From NCBI GenBank assembly GCA_014898425.1, contig RCSZ01000009.1, positions 248,001 to 312,000 of the forward strand: a stretch of DNA of 64,000 bases, given 5' to 3'. Shown here piece by piece: positions 25,421 to 36,621 of the stretch (its first letter is position 1; the number at the start of each line of letters is the position of its first letter). A program made the translations under genes and the position numbers. Origin of the DNA: Botryotinia globosa (taxonomy: Eukaryota > Ascomycota > Leotiomycetes > Helotiales > Sclerotiniaceae). A model generated the notes under the pieces. The model did no database searches. It was not told the DNA's origin and saw nothing but the letters and a program-made list of their open reading frames with translations.

Positions 25421-28400
25421 CTAAGCATCGTTAATAAGAGAGAAACGTCTTTGCCAAACTTCGTGAAAAGCCAATTTCGAATTCTCGGTCGCTATCATTC
25501 TATCCATTCCAAATTTCTTGATTGGTGTCTCAGTGTCGACTTCATCGAGATCCACGTATAGAAGCCTCGAAATCTTGTGTCGGATGCGTTCAACAATACT
25601 CAAACCTTCCGATTGATCTCCAGTCTCCTTGCCCAATGTCGTAACACCCGAAAGCATGTGCGTAGCTTAGACCAAGTCGCGGAAACGTGGATCAAGTGAC
25701 CAAGGCGCGACATCGATGGGATACTTTTAATTGATTTCTTGTAGCCCTGCAGGTTTAATTCCCACAAGAAGATGTTCTTGAGCTAGGGGATCAAAGTCGT
25801 ACGCTGTTTGCGACGCAGGACCAATTCCAGCATCGCAATATTGCAAGAAATCATCCTCTTCGTTACCATAAAAGCCGTTGCGTATCATAGCTTGCTGGTA
25901 TCCAATCGTGCACGTTGCTAGAGATGGAAATATGGTTGATTTTTTAATATCAACTTACTCGGGCATATAACTGACGATTCCGATCCCAAGAACTTGGCTA
26001 AGCAATAAGGAAGTAGCAGGCAATCCCAAGCTTTGTCTGTAACGGGCAAATGCATCCATGAAAGCATTGGAAGAGAGTTAGTTGCTCTGTGTTGCTGTGC
26101 CAAACATCACTGTCCATGTACTCCACATTTGAAAGAAGTCCAACGGTGAATCTTTCAGGGCCTCGTGAAGATTTAGTGTGCCAATTACTCGAGGGCGTAC
26201 TGTGGACTCGAATTGATCAAGGGTCATGCAACTGAAAAGTCCATCCTGTCGAAAACATTAGCGATCGAATTTAGCACGCATAGCAGTGAAGATAGTCAAG
26301 GCTTATATGAAGTGTTAAAGCTCCTTGTATGACACCCTTGATTGGTAGATCAGTACTGCTGACTGCCGATTTGACATCCGCTAACGATGCAACGACACCC
26401 TGGACGATTTGAGTACTGACGCCTTGAAGGTCGAAGCTGGCTGAGAAAGGCTTCCTGTTCTTGTTTCAGTTTTCACTGCGAGATATATCAGGCTTCGAGC
26501 ACCTAATTTGACAGCCCATCTGCTGAACGAACCTCCCAGACCTCCCAGACAGCCAACTAACAGATAAACTGCATTTGGATCAAATTTCGATCTGAAAGGA
26601 CTAGATCGCACCTTGTGATATATTAGCACTAGATGCCATTTCTGTTCATCGCCGCATGGGAATATCACCTTGAGTCCAGTGCTACTCCTCTGTTCATACC
26701 CGACAACAAATTTCCTAATATGGGCACCTTTGCCAAGAGTCATGAGAGCTTTGTCAATTTCTGAGACATGGTACGTTGTGTGTGGTAGGGGTCGAATCAG
26801 GCCAACACGCTTGAAATGGTCTAAACTGGTCAGTAGACGTAAAAAAAACTAACCTCATTAAGTTACCTCGTTTTGAACGGTATAGTACTTACTCGCCAAT
26901 GACCTTTGGCCCCAAGTTACATGTTACCTCCAGATCGAAAGAAGCGAATGTAGCAGTTTGTCGAAAGATGGCCAGGCCGAGTTTCCCCTTTTCTAGAACC
27001 TCCGTTCGCCCAATTTCAACAAATCGTCCCATAGGTGCTATACGACACCAATAATTATGCATCGCCTCGTCCCGAGCATTACACAATATCACATCTATTC
27101 CTTTCCCTTTGGTATAATCCCAGAGACTTTGCGCTGGATCGGCATCGCGCGACCAGAAGATTTTCTGGGATCCCGTAGCCCATTTCAAGGAGCTGTTCCT
27201 TCTTCTTTATTCCAGGCGACAGAGGATCATTGGGCATACGATCTAATTGCTCACCCGTCCATTCGAGCGTTCGCTGTAGATACGGAACCTCTGATCCTTT
27301 GGCGAGTACCCTCTGGTGTGTTTCCCGAAATTGTATGAATTGATACAGTGCTAAAGATTTAGAGAGGATAGGCATGCACTGTCATCTAATGGGATAGGCT
27401 GGAAAATCCTCGATACGAGATCATCAAGCTCTTCAGGTAGCGGCCTTCAAGTCAGTCGCATGTAAAGACCGTCCTTTTTGCTAGATATCATAGAGCTCTG
27501 ATCTAATGCAGTGAGGATATCTTTGGCTTCAAGGATCTTACTTTTTGTATCACCAAGCAATGTCAAATCTGCCACTAATTCTCGTACCACTTTCAATACA
27601 CCTCTGGCGAAGCAATGTGTGGCCGCTTTTATGGACTTAGCTACTTCTGGTCAAATCTTGATGCTGCCGATGCATAATCGCTTTCTTCAATTTGGTAGCG
27701 GTGCTTGAATTTGAAGCTACAATAAATAATTGCATTGCTGTATCGAAAACTGCAGGATGGATTGTATAACGGGATTCTCCCGCCATAAGTTTTGCTGTCA
27801 GGTTCAATGGGATCTTCGCCTCGGCGAGTTTCTTTTGGTCTACCCTTTTCAATGAAAGAAAGATCTTGAAACGTTGGACCATGAATCAATCCGCCTGAAG
27901 CAAATTTTTCAAACCAAGTAGAACTTGGCATGTCCCTTGAATCTCGTCTTGAATTATCTACCTCCAGTTAAAATGAACTCGCCGTGAGAACTAGTGTTTT
28001 TCTAGTCTGGCCTTCAAATGGATCAATCACCAAGTCAATAAAATGGAAAAATTACCATCGGGGTTGAAAATTGGCATGAACAGAGCCCCGATACCTTCCG
28101 ACAAAGTTGTCTTCTCCATTCACATAATCTACCGAAGTAAGATGAAATTCAAACATTGACTCATAGTCACTGTTGGCATTCAAGCTCGTCTTTCGCCAAT
28201 TCGAAATAAATCTCGATGCTTCTGTCTTCTTCGGGGATCACCAATTCCTTTTGTAAACCGACACCTCGAATATTGTAGGATGATATTTCTTCTTCAAAAC
28301 CACCATTGACTTCTACCGCCTGGGTTGCTGCTTCGATGGCCATCGCAAGGTAGCCTTTGGATGGGAAAACTATATCTTGGCCAACCTTACGACATATTGT

Positions 28401-31140
28401 CAATTTAAGTTGAAGGCATTCAAGGGCAGGGACGGACTTACTCGATGATCCGTTAGCCACGGAAGGTCTTTGTTCCTCAGAACGTTTCTCCATGTCGGTG
28501 CGTCTTTTACACCTCCCGGAATTCGACTTCCCAGAATGTCGTGTCACGGATGTTGCCTTTGGCGCCACTCGCGCGTGTAACGATTCTCAAGGAGTAACAC
28601 ATCCGAATACTGCCATTGGTAGTGTGGGAGGTGGGTAATTATCTTACAGACCTGCCCACAGTCGTCAACCGGACACTTACTCTCGTTGAAACGCGTTAAG
28701 TTCACCCTGTTTCCTTTTGTAAACAGCGTTCCAGCCAAGGTAAGAATATCAGATGTGTTATCGTTGTTCCGTAAAATAGCCGTCAGGTATTCGGGAAATT
28801 TGCCAGAATGATTCTTTGAAATCTGTCGGAGCGGGCCTTGAAGTGCACTGTGTGGCCCTATTACAACGAGGATATCAACTGGCACCGATGTGACTGAAGC
28901 TGCAACAGCTTCGGCAAACAACACTGGCGACTCCATGTTTTTCTCCAGTATGAAATATCTATGTTGGCACCTTCGTTTAGTGCACGACTGTACACGCTGG
29001 AGAAGAAGGCTGCAGGCTTCGGAGCTGGTTCTTTCGAGGGCTGAGCTTTGATAACTTTCGGGTAGTTCGGTTTTTCGTATTTTTCAATACTAGTTTCGTA
29101 TTCTGGGCCTGCGAAAGTGGATAAAGTCAACAATCAGCGAAGAAAATAGGTATCAATTTGAGATTGCAATGAAATCTAGGCGGGGCCAAATCCGCCCAAT
29201 CCTTTACGAGAGTGGAGAGAAGAACAGAACGATCATACCAAGAGGCTTCATATGGTGGGAGTGGTAGGTATTACCACCGATTGAAAGTAGTCTTGCAAAC
29301 TTTTTAATCCCCATCGAGGGCTTCTTTGACAGAAAGTAGCGCAGTCCTGTCTCCACTAAGTGTAACACTTTCTGGAGAGTTGTGACATGAAACGATAACT
29401 TTGCCCTCATTCTGGCCAATGTATGCGCGGACTTCTGCAGCTCCAAGTCCCACCGCCATCATAAGCCCGTCTTCCTTGTTTTTAGCCACACGTCTACCAC
29501 GGAGATATGCCGCAATAATTGCATTCCTCTCTGTGACCAAACCCGTTGCATAGCTAGCAGCAATTTCACCTGTTATTAATTAGCAGTCAAGCAAGTAATT
29601 GGGATGTAAGCTGTATACCAGAAGAGTGACCAACAACCGCCGACGGCCGAATACCCCAGTCAGCTAAAAGATTAACCAAAGCTATCTGAGTGACAGTAAC
29701 AAGAGTTTGAGATAGCTCTGCATCATGTATCTGGGATTGATCTTTTGATTGCCGAAGAGTATCTGTAACAATTAGCAGCTGTCAGCTTCACGAGATTTTC
29801 CACAAATACCCTCAATGGACCAGCTTCTACCGTCCTGTAACTCGGCCAGCTACGCATCTAACATTCGGATGGTGTTTTGGTAAATAGGAAACTCTTGCAT
29901 CAACGTTACGCCTATTTCGGGCCACTGCGCGCCTTGACCTGGATGATGTTAGACTATTCTCGATTTTTCAGTATGGATAACTACCTGTGAAGACGAAACC
30001 AAGAGTTGGAGGGTTTGAAGAAATCTTCTTAGGTGTGTGTGCAAGTTCCGCAATCTGATGGTTGGTACCAGAACTAGCGATCTGAAAGGTGCGATGAGAG
30101 AATAGTGAACGTCGCTCACTGAGCATGTATGCCATGTCATTCAGATTCCGATCTGAGATGTTATTGTTGAGAGCAGAAACATTTGCTGCAAGAGTTCTCT
30201 CGTCATGGGCTGAGAACGGAAGAAGAAACTTGTTTCGATGCATGTGAGTCAAATTTTCGTCGCCATTTTTAACTCCATTTCCGTGTACTTGGGATTCAAC
30301 CTTGTTTGCATGAATCTGTCGTGATTCTCGGTACCAGGGAAGTACAGAATCGACGGACTCAATAATTGTTTTGTCATTAGGTCACGATGCATTCAGGTAG
30401 AAATCGGAATTCTTGATCTATACATACTCGCGTGAGCATTCGCTCCTCCACATCAAAAGGAATTGATACTCGCCCTTCGAACTGGTAAATCGGGCCATGT
30501 TGTACTTTCCGTCACAATTTTAAGCCACTATTCTTCAAATCAACTATTCAGACGTCAGTTAGAACTAAAAAAGTCGGATTTGCGATTAACTTGCTATTAG
30601 GATTGAGAGTCTTCAGGCCCACGGTTGGTGGGATAACTCCATGCTCTATCGCGATTACAGCTTTCATAACACCTGCGATACCACTCGATGGCTCACTATG
30701 GCCCATGTTTGATTTTATCTGAGAGGTTCAGCATTATAGTCACACATTCGTGAAGGGTAACTGTGAAGACATACAGATCCTATCAAAAGAGGTGAATCTC
30801 TTGATTTTGACTTCGCAAAGACGCGGCCGATTGCTGGCATCTCCAATGGATCGCCAACTGCAGCTCCAGTACCGTGGCATTCGAAATATCTATCAATTAT
30901 GCTCTAAAAATCACTGCTTCTTGACCATTGGGGCTTGGATGTGTAATCCCACCAGTTCTCCCATTTCTGTGCTAATTTTTAGCTCTACACGTATGGTAGT
31001 GAAGGAGTGAAGATTTCTCACGCGTTGATGACTGTGCCACGAATAACAGCTCGAATTGGATCTCCGTCCTTCACTACCTGAGCCAGAATTTTGATGTATA
31101 AAGCACCAATCCCATCAGCACGGGCATATCCGTCGGCTAA
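25421..31140 (-). pseudogene. Dead highly reducing type I polyketide synthase
   Basis: Minus-strand remnants lie in PKS order. The KS C-terminal part is at about 31140-30600 ([38 protein letters not shown]). AT is at about 29650-28930, with GHSSG split by an intron. DH is at about 28560-27690 (LPWLTDHR and HPAVFDTAMQL). A short MT-like fragment (YLQRTLEWTGEQLDRM) runs into ER (KKEQLLEMGYGIPEN, IFWSRDADPAQSLW). KR is at about 26740-25980 (LLVGCLGGLGGSFSRW). ACP is at about 25660-25480. Damage includes a missing KS N-terminus with its active-site Cys, frameshifts, a stop (26078-26080) at the KR catalytic Tyr, and AGA (25499-25501) at the ACP attachment Ser. Several residues (AT Ser, DH His and Asp) survive. 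The product is unknown. Confidence 0.9.
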
Positions 31141-31677
31141 GAAAGTTTACTTAAATTTTGAGTGAAGGTACGCAAATGGAGAGCATGCGACAAGATAATT
31201 GCAGGGAGCTTAATCTTCCACGCTGATATGATTTACTCTCTAGGAGCTTGCTGTTGTTTTATATATTTTGGTGGATAGTATTCGATTAGATGAGAGATCA
31301 AACTTATAATTTAGCCGAATAAGACGCTGCGAGGATGAGGAAACTGTCTGATGTGTTATTATATTGCGAGAACGTGGTGGAGTAAATTAAGGGTTGGAGA
31401 TCGAGGTGGATATTACCTACAAATATTGATTTGTATTGAAAAGACTCGTTTGCATAAAAACTGCTAGACTTTTGCTGAGGATATTGTTTGCAGGTATGCT
31501 TGCTTTTCTCTTTTGATTAGAAAAACTCCCCGAACATTTGTTGATATAGGATATACACCCAATGGATAGATATTCACATTGCCTGATCGAGAAAATTATA
31601 GAGATGATAGTAAGATATTATCAAAAGTAAGATTATATTGGGGTATGTAAGATATTATTTGCAAATCATACTCTTTT
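31141..31677. other. AT-rich gap between two 5'-truncated genes
   Basis: The gap lies where the shared promoter and N-termini of the divergent PKS and MFS genes should be. It is AT-rich and I see no coding remnant. Confidence 0.55.
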
Positions 31678-32703
31678 ATGGCAAAGGTTTCTGGGTGCTT
31701 CATGATTGTGCTTGGAACGATGATGCTTAGCCTCTCTACGAAGTATTATCAAATAATCCTCTCCCAGGGAATTGTCATTGGCCTGGGCGCCGGCCTAGTT
31801 TATATTCCAGCACTCGCCATCACCTCAACTCGATTCACCACAAAACGGCCATTCGCGATCGGATGTGCCTCCTCAGGATCAAGCATAGTTTTAATAACAC
31901 TCATCTGGCATGGCACAACTGATACTAAGTGAAATTGACTAGTTGAAATAATCTTTCCAATTATGTTTCGGAGACTAGAACCAAAGGTTGGATTTGGTTG
32001 GGCTGTCCGCGCCATCGGCTTCATCAGTCTCGGCACACTGGCTGTCTCCCATACTAAACCGACACAAAAGGCCAAAGTCCGCGACTAAAAAAGCCATTTT
32101 CGATTTTAAAGCTTTCACTGAACTTCCATTCCTAGGCTTCGCCGTTTCTCTTCTTCTCATCTTTGTAGCATTCTACATTCCCCTCTTCTATATCCCTTCC
32201 TACGCCATTTACAGACTCAAGAATGACGAAAATCTCTCCTTTTACCTCTTAGCTATTACCAACGCCGGTTCATTCTTTGGTCGAACAGTTCCGTTCCTGA
32301 TTGCCAACCGCGTCGGTTCCATCCAGATATTTGTTTTTGGACCGTTGCCGCTGTCGTCGTAATGTTCTCTTGGTTGGGCATACACAATCAAGGAGGCTTT
32401 ATAGTGTTTTGATTCATCTGGGGATTCATATCTGGCGTCCTCGTGACAGCACCCGCTGCAGCGGTGACACACCCAACATTATCGACCTCGATGAGTGTCA
32501 TAGGAACTCGATTGGGCATGAGTTGGATCACAGCGGCAATCGGAATTCTCATCGGGCCACCTATTGCTGGAGCTTTGGTGGATCTCAATACGGCCTACTT
32601 TATCAAGGCCATTGTCTTTGCTGGGGTAGTCATGGCTGCTGGAGCAGTTTTTCTCATGCCTCCCCTTCTCACTGCCATGAAATACAAACCAGTGGAGGAT
32701 TGA
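31678..32703 (+). pseudogene. Truncated and frameshifted MFS transporter, cluster exporter relic
   Basis: Coding relics of a monocarboxylate-type MFS protein lie head to head with the dead PKS. The first segment has LGTMMLSLSTKYYQIILSQG and GLGAGLVYIPALAITSTRF. Interruption follows near 31930 and again near 32085. Another frame carries AFTELPFLGFAVSLLLIFVA and NAGSFFGRTVPFLIANR, breaking at 32360. A third ends with SVIGTRLGMSWITAAIGILI and MPPLLTAMKYKPVED. N-terminal helices 1-2 are missing and at least three frame breaks exist, so no transporter can be made. Export of the polyketide is inferred from position only. It resembles, but is not identical to, the broken MFS gene at 16.4 kb. Confidence 0.82.
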
Positions 32704-33126
32704 GAACATGGCCAGGAGATGTTTGCAAATTGTTCTCTCCCCCCCTCCCCCCCCCGAAAGATTAAAAGCATCTATTTGGCTAGAAGAGTTTAGAATTGCA
32801 TTTTACCTGTCGTATACCCGCAGTTCATAACATAATTTATAGACCCACTGCTGGCCAGTCAGTTTGATCGTGTGCTGGAGAATGATTAGAGTTATTTACA
32901 CATCTTCATATAAACTTGTAACTTCCGAATTTTGAAGCAACTAACCAAGTCGAGTCAACCTCTTTTACTCATACACTTGCACTCATGTATTCTCTAACTG
33001 TTGCCTAAATAGTTGTTTTGACAAAGAGGAACTTTGAAAATCCCCATTCTCCAAAACAAACCTGTCAGGAAGGAATGTCACCACTCTGGTTGAATTCTCT
33101 TTCAAACAACTCTATTCCTCCACAAC
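32704..33126. other. Intergenic spacer
   Basis: The spacer between the MFS relic and the next decayed frame. A C-rich run is at 32741-32754. No gene is visible. Confidence 0.6.
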
Positions 33127-33888
33127 TTGATCACAATTTCTCAACTCCTTTATTATATCGAACACCCTCTTCGTAAGAAATTTGCTGGAATGATACTATT
33201 CAGGCTGACAGCATCGCATAAAAGATATTCGATGCTAGCCATGACGATCACCATAATTCATTTCCACATGCCAGTTCATTACTGGAAGCAGGGAAATTGT
33301 ATACCTTATACAAATAACTCAGGATCTCGGGCAATTGATCCTCTCATTGATCTGGTATCACAACAGCAAACGCTCCCAGAGTCTAAATGCCGCATCTCGA
33401 GATACACAACTCCTTATGACTAGGAGCTAGCCGACCTCAACAACATCTATTCGACTAACACGGCAAATGCACCGATCTATCGCGTTACAGCTTTACCAAC
33501 GCCGCCAGAACCTGATCTTCTGTCACCGTCGTGGCAACTAGATGATATCCCTGCGGCTCAAAACGGCACTATACTTCCCCCTCAATTGCCTAGGAAGAAT
33601 GAATCTCAACACTCGACATGTTCACTATGCGGGTGGCAGAATATAGCATCTCTAGACAAAACCCATAATTCCATTACGACTAGCAACAAAGTGCAATGAA
33701 GGCCAACAATACTTCAGCATTCTGGTTCAGAACTACCATTTTCAAGTTCTCCAGTGCATAGCCACGCATTGCCATCTACTCTCGCCTCAAGTAGTGCCGC
33801 GATAGACACTTTTCTTACAGATGGACCGCCACTATACTTGGCCGGGTACAGTCTAATCGTCGTCAAGAAACCAAATATTACCTATTGA
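33127..33888 (+). pseudogene. Decayed protein-coding frame of unknown family
   Basis: One reading frame stays open for about 253 codons except for two internal stops, TAG at 33421-33423 and TGA at 33697-33699. Both could come from single C-to-T changes (CAG to TAG, CGA to TGA). The encoded sequence looks like a Pro/Ser-rich protein with ALPTPPEPDLLSPSWQLDD, a CSLCGW pair of cysteines and a serine-rich later part. I do not recognise the family. There is no convincing start, as the frame is closed by a stop just upstream of about 33100, so a 5' exon may be lost. It adjoins the dead PKS/MFS pair and may have belonged to that locus. Confidence 0.45.
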
Positions 33889-35120
33889 TACGTGGCGGTC
33901 ATAACACAAAGAAGCGGGCATACCTAGCTCCAGTTGCTGAAACAGGCTCGTCATGTCATTCCCACTGTCACTCGGAGAAACTACCGCCGAGATTTGCGAC
34001 CACCAGTCATGCAATGTAGAAAGCACAAGTACTTTCAGAATACGATTGAAAACGTGCTCTGGATGCTGGTGGTTGTGGGAATGGAGTAGTTCAAAACATG
34101 AGAGCTGCTTCCTTGGTCTCCGCGACATTTGCTTTGAGATAGTGATTGAAAATGAAAAAAAGGACCCTCAGTAGAGCACTGATACTATTGGACTAAAATA
34201 ATCTTATGGCCTCCATATACACAGGCTGGTACTGAATAGTGAAACTCTCTTCGTATTGCACGTTTCTTTCTGGTGGCCGGTCAATCCGCTATTCGGCCCA
34301 GAAGTAGAATGCATCTTGCAATCCCACTCCCCCCCTTTGATAAGAGACTCCTCCCTAGTAGAACCAAAGATCACATATGTACAATTTGTGCGAGCCGAAC
34401 TCATTCAAAGCCCTCGTTACCATTATTTCCCTTCTAGAACACGATTGAGCTCTTCTCGTTACTATCTACGGATTGGCAGCAATTCTTATATGTATATTAT
34501 CTCCATGTATCTCAATAGATTTAGATGAAACAAATTTTCAAGCCTTTCATGATTCGATTTCGGTTCATTCACTTTGCTGACCTTGACTCTACTATGCGAC
34601 ATGAACCTCCTCGCAGCCAGTTTCGAATGTATAAAGTGAGTTTACTAGTCGCCGAGCTGTGCATAACATCCAGCTCCAAAGAACGGACTACAGACAGCTT
34701 TATGCATATTTGAAACTGGCAATTCTCTGATAATTGGAAGAGGAATTTCCCTGATAAAACCAAACATTCGAATACTCTATGAAGTAGTAAGGTTCGTGGG
34801 ATTTTTTTCAAGTCATTCGATTCAAGCAATCACAAACACAGTCTAACGATTTTTCTAACAAACATGATGTGTGATTGTAATCCAACTTTTGGTAGTTGAA
34901 AAGAACACTTGGTCATGTATTGACTATCACACGGTGAAAGCTCTATCAAAAATGAAATATTTAATTCTTAAGATATTTTTAGTTGAGGCCAAGCATTGGG
35001 GCCAAGGAAATGTAAGATTCGCTTTTCAGTAAGTATGTGAAACCGACCACATGAATGGAGGGCAGTATATGATACATGGATATCTCTTTGGTCACTTAAC
35101 AGACTCGGAGATTACACCGT
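33889..35120. other. Intergenic, no supported gene
   Basis: Several open frames of 60-95 codons exist on both strands but none shows family character. Much of it may be eroded accessory sequence. Confidence 0.55.
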
Positions 35121-36224
35121 TCAGCTGAAAGGTGGGAGCCAGAATGGGTATCCGCCGTTCTTGATACGGAAAACGCTAAGCAAGAAGCTGTACATAACGA
35201 AGATAACTCCACTCCATACGAGGACTGCGACTTGCTGAATTTTGGGGTCTGAGATACGTGGAACTTTGAGAGCCAAAGAGATTGTTGCAAAGGACAAAAG
35301 CCCATCTGTGAGGTATAATCAGTATTGTCGGAAGTAAACATGTATAGGTATGGAAGAGAAGTTCTTACACATAGCAGCAATTATTTGTGTTTCCAATCCG
35401 TATTGATTTGAGAATCCACCTGCAAAGTAGCTGACACCTCCACGTCCGTCACCAGCAACGTATGGAACTTTTCGAATGTGGTTGAACATATGACCACTGG
35501 TGAATAAAAGGATGGCAATCAAGCTGATTGCTGCCCAAACATTTCGGTTTTGAACGACGGGTAAGACATATGGCCATGCGACACTGATAAAGGTGACCGT
35601 TCCGAGAATAGTAGTGGTAACTGCGCCAATACGTAGCCAATTGATGGGTCGTTGGACTGGAGGATGTGGTCGATCGGTGAGATGTCTAGTAATCCAAGAG
35701 TGGACTTGTTCAGCAGTTTGAGGGCCGTTTGTAAAGTCGTATCTCACGGGGCCATTAATTGTAGAGGCATGAGGGCCAACGGTTGGTAAAAACAGTAGAA
35801 GGACGGGAGCAGTTTGTAGATTAAGCTATCCAGCAATTAGTATTGATTGATTGTGGTTTCGTAGCGCTAAACATACAGATTGGAAAGTGCCTTTGCCATC
35901 CATGAAATCAAGTGTTCCATAGAGCAGGCGAGATTCTCCTTGCTTATCTCCTTTGATCCAACTCTTTGACAATAGATCCCATTCTGGTTGGAATTCGCGA
36001 CATAACTGGCAACCAAATCTATTTTCTAAAGCTGTTAACAACACGGCGACAGAGTAATCTCTTGGTGCAGTGGTCAATTTGCTGTAGACACTATCATCAA
36101 GCTTCAATGGGGTAGATGAGAGAGATTTGGTATGGTATCGTTCAAAGTTATCGACCGCGGGCTTTTTGGCAGCTAGAACAGCTAAAGGTAGTAAGGAAGC
36201 TACCAATGTCTTGAGGAAATGCAT
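35121..36224 (-). CDS. OST3: Oligosaccharyltransferase subunit OST3/OST6
   Basis: A thioredoxin-like membrane subunit of the ER oligosaccharyltransferase that helps N-glycosylate cysteine-rich acceptors. Three exons are inferred (35877-36224, 35369-35825, 35121-35305), giving 329 aa, normal for the family. A signal peptide is visible at residues 1-19 (LVASLLPLAVLA core). The luminal domain carries the redox pair Cys72-x-x-Cys75 in FGCQLCREFQPEW. Four hydrophobic segments follow, including TTTILGTVTFISVAWPYVL and AAISLIAILLFTSGHMFNH. The tail is GGYPFWLPPF, typical of Ost3. OST3 and OST6 paralogues cannot be separated by eye. It is divergent from the coiled-coil gene (397 bp between starts). 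Confidence 0.93.
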
Positions 36225-36621
36225 CTTAAATAAAATGCAAGGCCAAGATGCCTCTAAAGGTTAAAATTGGTAATGTCGATAGCAGAGGATAATCGAATGA
36301 TTGTGACCAGAGATGCTTTATCAAATAAACTGAAGCATTGAGGATTCAAGATCACATCACCAAACACTTACGAAGCTCGAAGCGTGTCCTTAATTCAATT
36401 CGGTAAGTTCCACCTCGCGGGGCGATGCAAATCGTATCACAAGTAGGGTGTGGTAATAAACAGTTCTATGCCTGAGGCTGAATATTTGGGGCAAATCACG
36501 TCGACCCGGCAACTCATCTAACGCTTAGGGAGACTTTGTTGACTTACGAACGCGATTGAACATTTCGACCATTTATCAGATATTTTAAAACACATTTTAT
36601 TTTCATAAGTATAAATTTAAA
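36225..36621. promoter_or_regulatory. Divergent promoter region, OST3/coiled-coil gene
   Basis: The 397 bp between two opposed start codons must contain both promoters. No factor site could be assigned. Confidence 0.5.
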
